From Sphingomonas glacialis (GTDB taxonomy: Bacteria; Pseudomonadota; Alphaproteobacteria; Sphingomonadales; Sphingomonadaceae): a DNA stretch of 64,000 nucleotides. How positions within the stretch are numbered: the stretch's first letter is position 1; every line of letters begins with the position of its first letter. This document shows, piece by piece, positions 62,124 to 64,000 of the stretch. The notes beneath the pieces are model-generated. The model made no database searches and was not told where the DNA came from. It was given only the letters and a program-made list of their open reading frames with translations. The DNA lies in contig NZ_RCZC01000002.1 of assembly GCF_006439055.1 (NCBI RefSeq), forward strand, positions 1,614,114 to 1,678,113, read 5' to 3'. Position numbers and translations under genes: made by a program.

Positions 62124-62444
62124 ATGACCCTGAAATTCGCTATCGCCATCCTTGTCGCAGGCGCGGCCGTCGCTCCGGCCGCAGCCGCTCCGTCGCGCGA
62201 TCCCGCCGCAGCCGTGCGCACGCTCGAAACCGTCTCGCAGATTTCGCCGCGCGATGGCGGTGTCGCGATCGAACTCGCCGCCGCCTATCAGCGCGCAGGC
62301 CGCGCCGCCGATGCCAATACCGCGCTGCGTCGCGCGCTCACGCTCGACAATGCGATGCTCGAAACGCCGACCGGCGATGCCGTCTGGTCGCACCAGGTCG
62401 CCAAGCGCGCGCTCGCGCGCGACGTTGCGCTGACCGCACGCTGA
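62124..62444 (+). CDS. small exported TPR-like protein
   Basis: A 106-residue protein with a signal peptide (MTLKFAIAILVAGAAVAPAAAA) and one or one-and-a-half TPR-like helices (GGVAIELAAAYQRAGRAADANTALRRALTLD), the alanine/glycine pattern of a tetratricopeptide unit. Start ATG 62124 with an AGGAGA site; a frame from 62085 starts earlier and adds a polar leader. The function is unknown. It is convergent with rpoN. Confidence 0.7.
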   Translation: MTLKFAIAILVAGAAVAPAAAAPSRDPAAAVRTLETVSQISPRDGGVAIELAAAYQRAGRAADANTALRRALTLDNAMLETPTGDAVWSHQVAKRALARDVALTAR

Positions 62445-62501
62445 GCTTGCCGCCGGCCTGACCTCGGTCGGGCCGGCTCGCGCTCCAATCAGGCGTCCCC
62501 T

Positions 62502-64000
62502 TTACGCGCCCTCAAGCGCCCGCGCCCGCCGGCGCTGCACCGACGATCCGATCCCGAGCGCCTCGCGATATTTCGCGACCGTGCGCCGCGCGATGTCGAA
62601 GCCCTTGGCATTGAGCAATTCGACCAGCGTGTCGTCCGACAGGATCTTGTCGCCCTCGGCCCCGATCAGCGCCTTGATCGCCGATTTCACCGCTTGCGCC
62701 GACACCGCATCGCCCCCCTCGGACGACTGGATCGCCGAGGTGAAGAAATATTTGAGCTCGTAGAGCCCGCGCGCACACGACAGATATTTGTTGCTGGTGA
62801 CGCGCGACACCGTCGATTCGTGCATCTCGATCGCATCGGCGACCTGACGCAGCGTCATCGGTTTGAGATGCGCGACGCCATTGAGGAAGAAGCCTTCCTG
62901 CTGCTTCACGATCTCGGCGGCGACCTTGATGATCGTGCGCTGGCGCTGGTCGAGCGCCTTGACCAGCCAATTGGCGCTGGCGAGCATGTCGCCGAGCCAC
63001 GCCTTCGACGCCTTGTCGCCGCGCGCGCTCGACAGTTCGGTGTAATAGCTGCGGTTGACCAGCACGCGCGGGAGAGTCGCGGCGTTGATCTCGATGCCCC
63101 AGCCGTCCTTGCGCTTGGCGACGAACAGATCGGGCACCACTGCCTGGGTCGGCTCGCCGCCGAAGCGGCAGCCGGGCTTGGGATCGTAGCCGCGGAGTTC
63201 GCGGATCATGTCGGCGAGATCCTCGTCATCGACATTGCACAGCCGCCGCAACCGCGCGAGATCGCCGCGCGCGACGAGATCGAGATTGTCGATCAGCCGC
63301 GCCATGCAGGGATCGTAGCGATCGGCCTCCTTCGCCTGGAGCGCGAGGCATTCGGCAAGATCGCGCGCGCCGACGCCGGTCGGCTCGAAGGTCTGGATGA
63401 TGCCGAGCACCTGCTCGACGCGGACGAGTGGCACGCCGAGCCGCGTCGCGATGTCGAGCAGCGACGCGGTGAGATAGCCGCATTCGTCGATCTGATCGAT
63501 CAGATGCGCGGCGATGAACAGGTCCGCGCCATCGACCGCGGTGCCGGCCTGCGCAAGCAGATGGTCCGACAGGCTGAGCCCGGTATCGGCGAAACCGTCG
63601 AAATCGGGGCCGTCCTCGCCTAACCCGCCGCCGCTGCTCGCTCCATTGAGGCCGAGCGATCCGTCCATCCCCGCGCCGCCCGCCTGATCGGCGGGGCCGT
63701 CATGGTGGAAGCTCTCGGCGGTGAAATCGACGTCGAGCGACGCCTCGCCCGAATCGCCGCCGCCCAGCAGCAGTTCGTCGGCGGTGGCGGGTTCGTCGCG
63801 GATCGGCGTTTCGGCCTCGCGTTCCTGCGTCGGGCCGTCGTCCTCGGGCGCGCTCGCCTCGAGCAGCGGGTTGCGCTCGATCTCCTCGGCGAGGAAGCCC
63901 TCGACCTCGAGGTTCGACAGCGCGAGCAGGCGAATCGCCTGCTGGAGCTGCGGCGTCATCACCAGCGATTGCGACTGGCGCAGGTCTAGGCGCGGGGCGA
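62502..64000 (-). CDS. rpoN: RNA polymerase sigma-54 factor (N-terminus outside the window)
   Basis: Sigma-54, which directs RNA polymerase to -24/-12 promoters and needs an AAA+ activator. About 499 codons are visible, with only the first few residues missing (sequence reaches APRLDLRQSQSLV, the start of region I). Region I includes MTPQLQQAIRLLALSNLEVE; the acidic region II follows; the DNA-binding HTH is HESTVSRVTSNKYLSCARG; the C-terminal RpoN box is IARRTVAKYREALGIGSS. The gene is at the window's right edge. Its targets are not shown here. Confidence 0.95.
   Translation of the reverse strand, partial: APRLDLRQSQSLVMTPQLQQAIRLLALSNLEVEGFLAEEIERNPLLEASAPEDDGPTQEREAETPIRDEPATADELLLGGGDSGEASLDVDFTAESFHHDGPADQAGGAGMDGSLGLNGASSGGGLGEDGPDFDGFADTGLSLSDHLLAQAGTAVDGADLFIAAHLIDQIDECGYLTASLLDIATRLGVPLVRVEQVLGIIQTFEPTGVGARDLAECLALQAKEADRYDPCMARLIDNLDLVARGDLARLRRLCNVDDEDLADMIRELRGYDPKPGCRFGGEPTQAVVPDLFVAKRKDGWGIEINAATLPRVLVNRSYYTELSSARGDKASKAWLGDMLASANWLVKALDQRQRTIIKVAAEIVKQQEGFFLNGVAHLKPMTLRQVADAIEMHESTVSRVTSNKYLSCARGLYELKYFFTSAIQSSEGGDAVSAQAVKSAIKALIGAEGDKILSDDTLVELLNAKGFDIARRTVAKYREALGIGSSVQRRRARALEGA

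Overview
The window is about 64 kb of GC-rich chromosome from an alphaproteobacterium, most likely a sphingomonad (Sphingomonas or a close relative). The pointers are the codon usage, the many ATGA/GTGA start-stop overlaps, a TonB-dependent receptor next to glycan genes, sphingomonad-style MraZ, S21 and RpoN sequences, and several families of dispersed GC-rich inverted repeats. No phage, transposase, CRISPR array or rRNA gene is visible. It reads mostly as housekeeping core with a few accessory pockets.

Layout. 1-7.7 kb: galU (cut by the window edge), two tandem FKBP isomerases and rpsU on the minus strand; cysS and era on the plus strand; a GCG-type small secreted protein and a CobB-type sirtuin; then dapB-nth and a small exported protein, ending in tRNA-Arg(CCG). 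7.8-9.2 kb: an AT-richer islet with a sulfotransferase gene. 9.2-19.1 kb: a coupled DUF4126 / flavoprotein disulfide reductase / UBP zinc finger operon, a CPA1 antiporter, a PHB-depolymerase-like esterase, and many small stress-type genes (CsbD, DksA/TraR-like zinc finger, SGNH hydrolase, PNPOx-like flavoprotein, PRC-barrel protein, hemerythrin, an orphan MraZ-like protein). 19.4-28.8 kb: a probable glycan-uptake region with a TonB-dependent receptor (LacI-type operator upstream), an outer-membrane beta-barrel, a GH31 glycosidase coupled to an MFS transporter, and a divergent FadR/GntR regulator, followed by a CoA-ester lyase/MaoC pair and an S1/P1 nuclease.

30.1-38.1 kb holds a complete kdpFABCDE high-affinity potassium system, with a candidate KdpE box upstream and dispersed inverted repeats on both sides of kdpD. 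38-48 kb: a membrane glycosyltransferase, cytochrome b561, an exported acetamidase-like protein, and a pentose-phosphate run transcribed rpiA-tkt-tal-gnd-HAD hydrolase. 47.7-53.4 kb: DedA, MsrA, PdeM, the Kup potassium transporter and a zinc alcohol dehydrogenase. 53.6-64 kb: an exported M20 peptidase, an exported retropepsin-like protease, an Lhr-type helicase and a beta-CASP exonuclease (with PdeM, members of the ligase-associated DNA-repair set; no ligase is in the window), small exported proteins, and rpoN (sigma-54), whose start is just outside the window.

The most unusual structure is non-coding. Two intergenic elements (49129-49292 and 55144-55308) share a multi-branched fold whose stems carry compensatory base changes, and several other dispersed inverted repeats mark gene ends and operon junctions.
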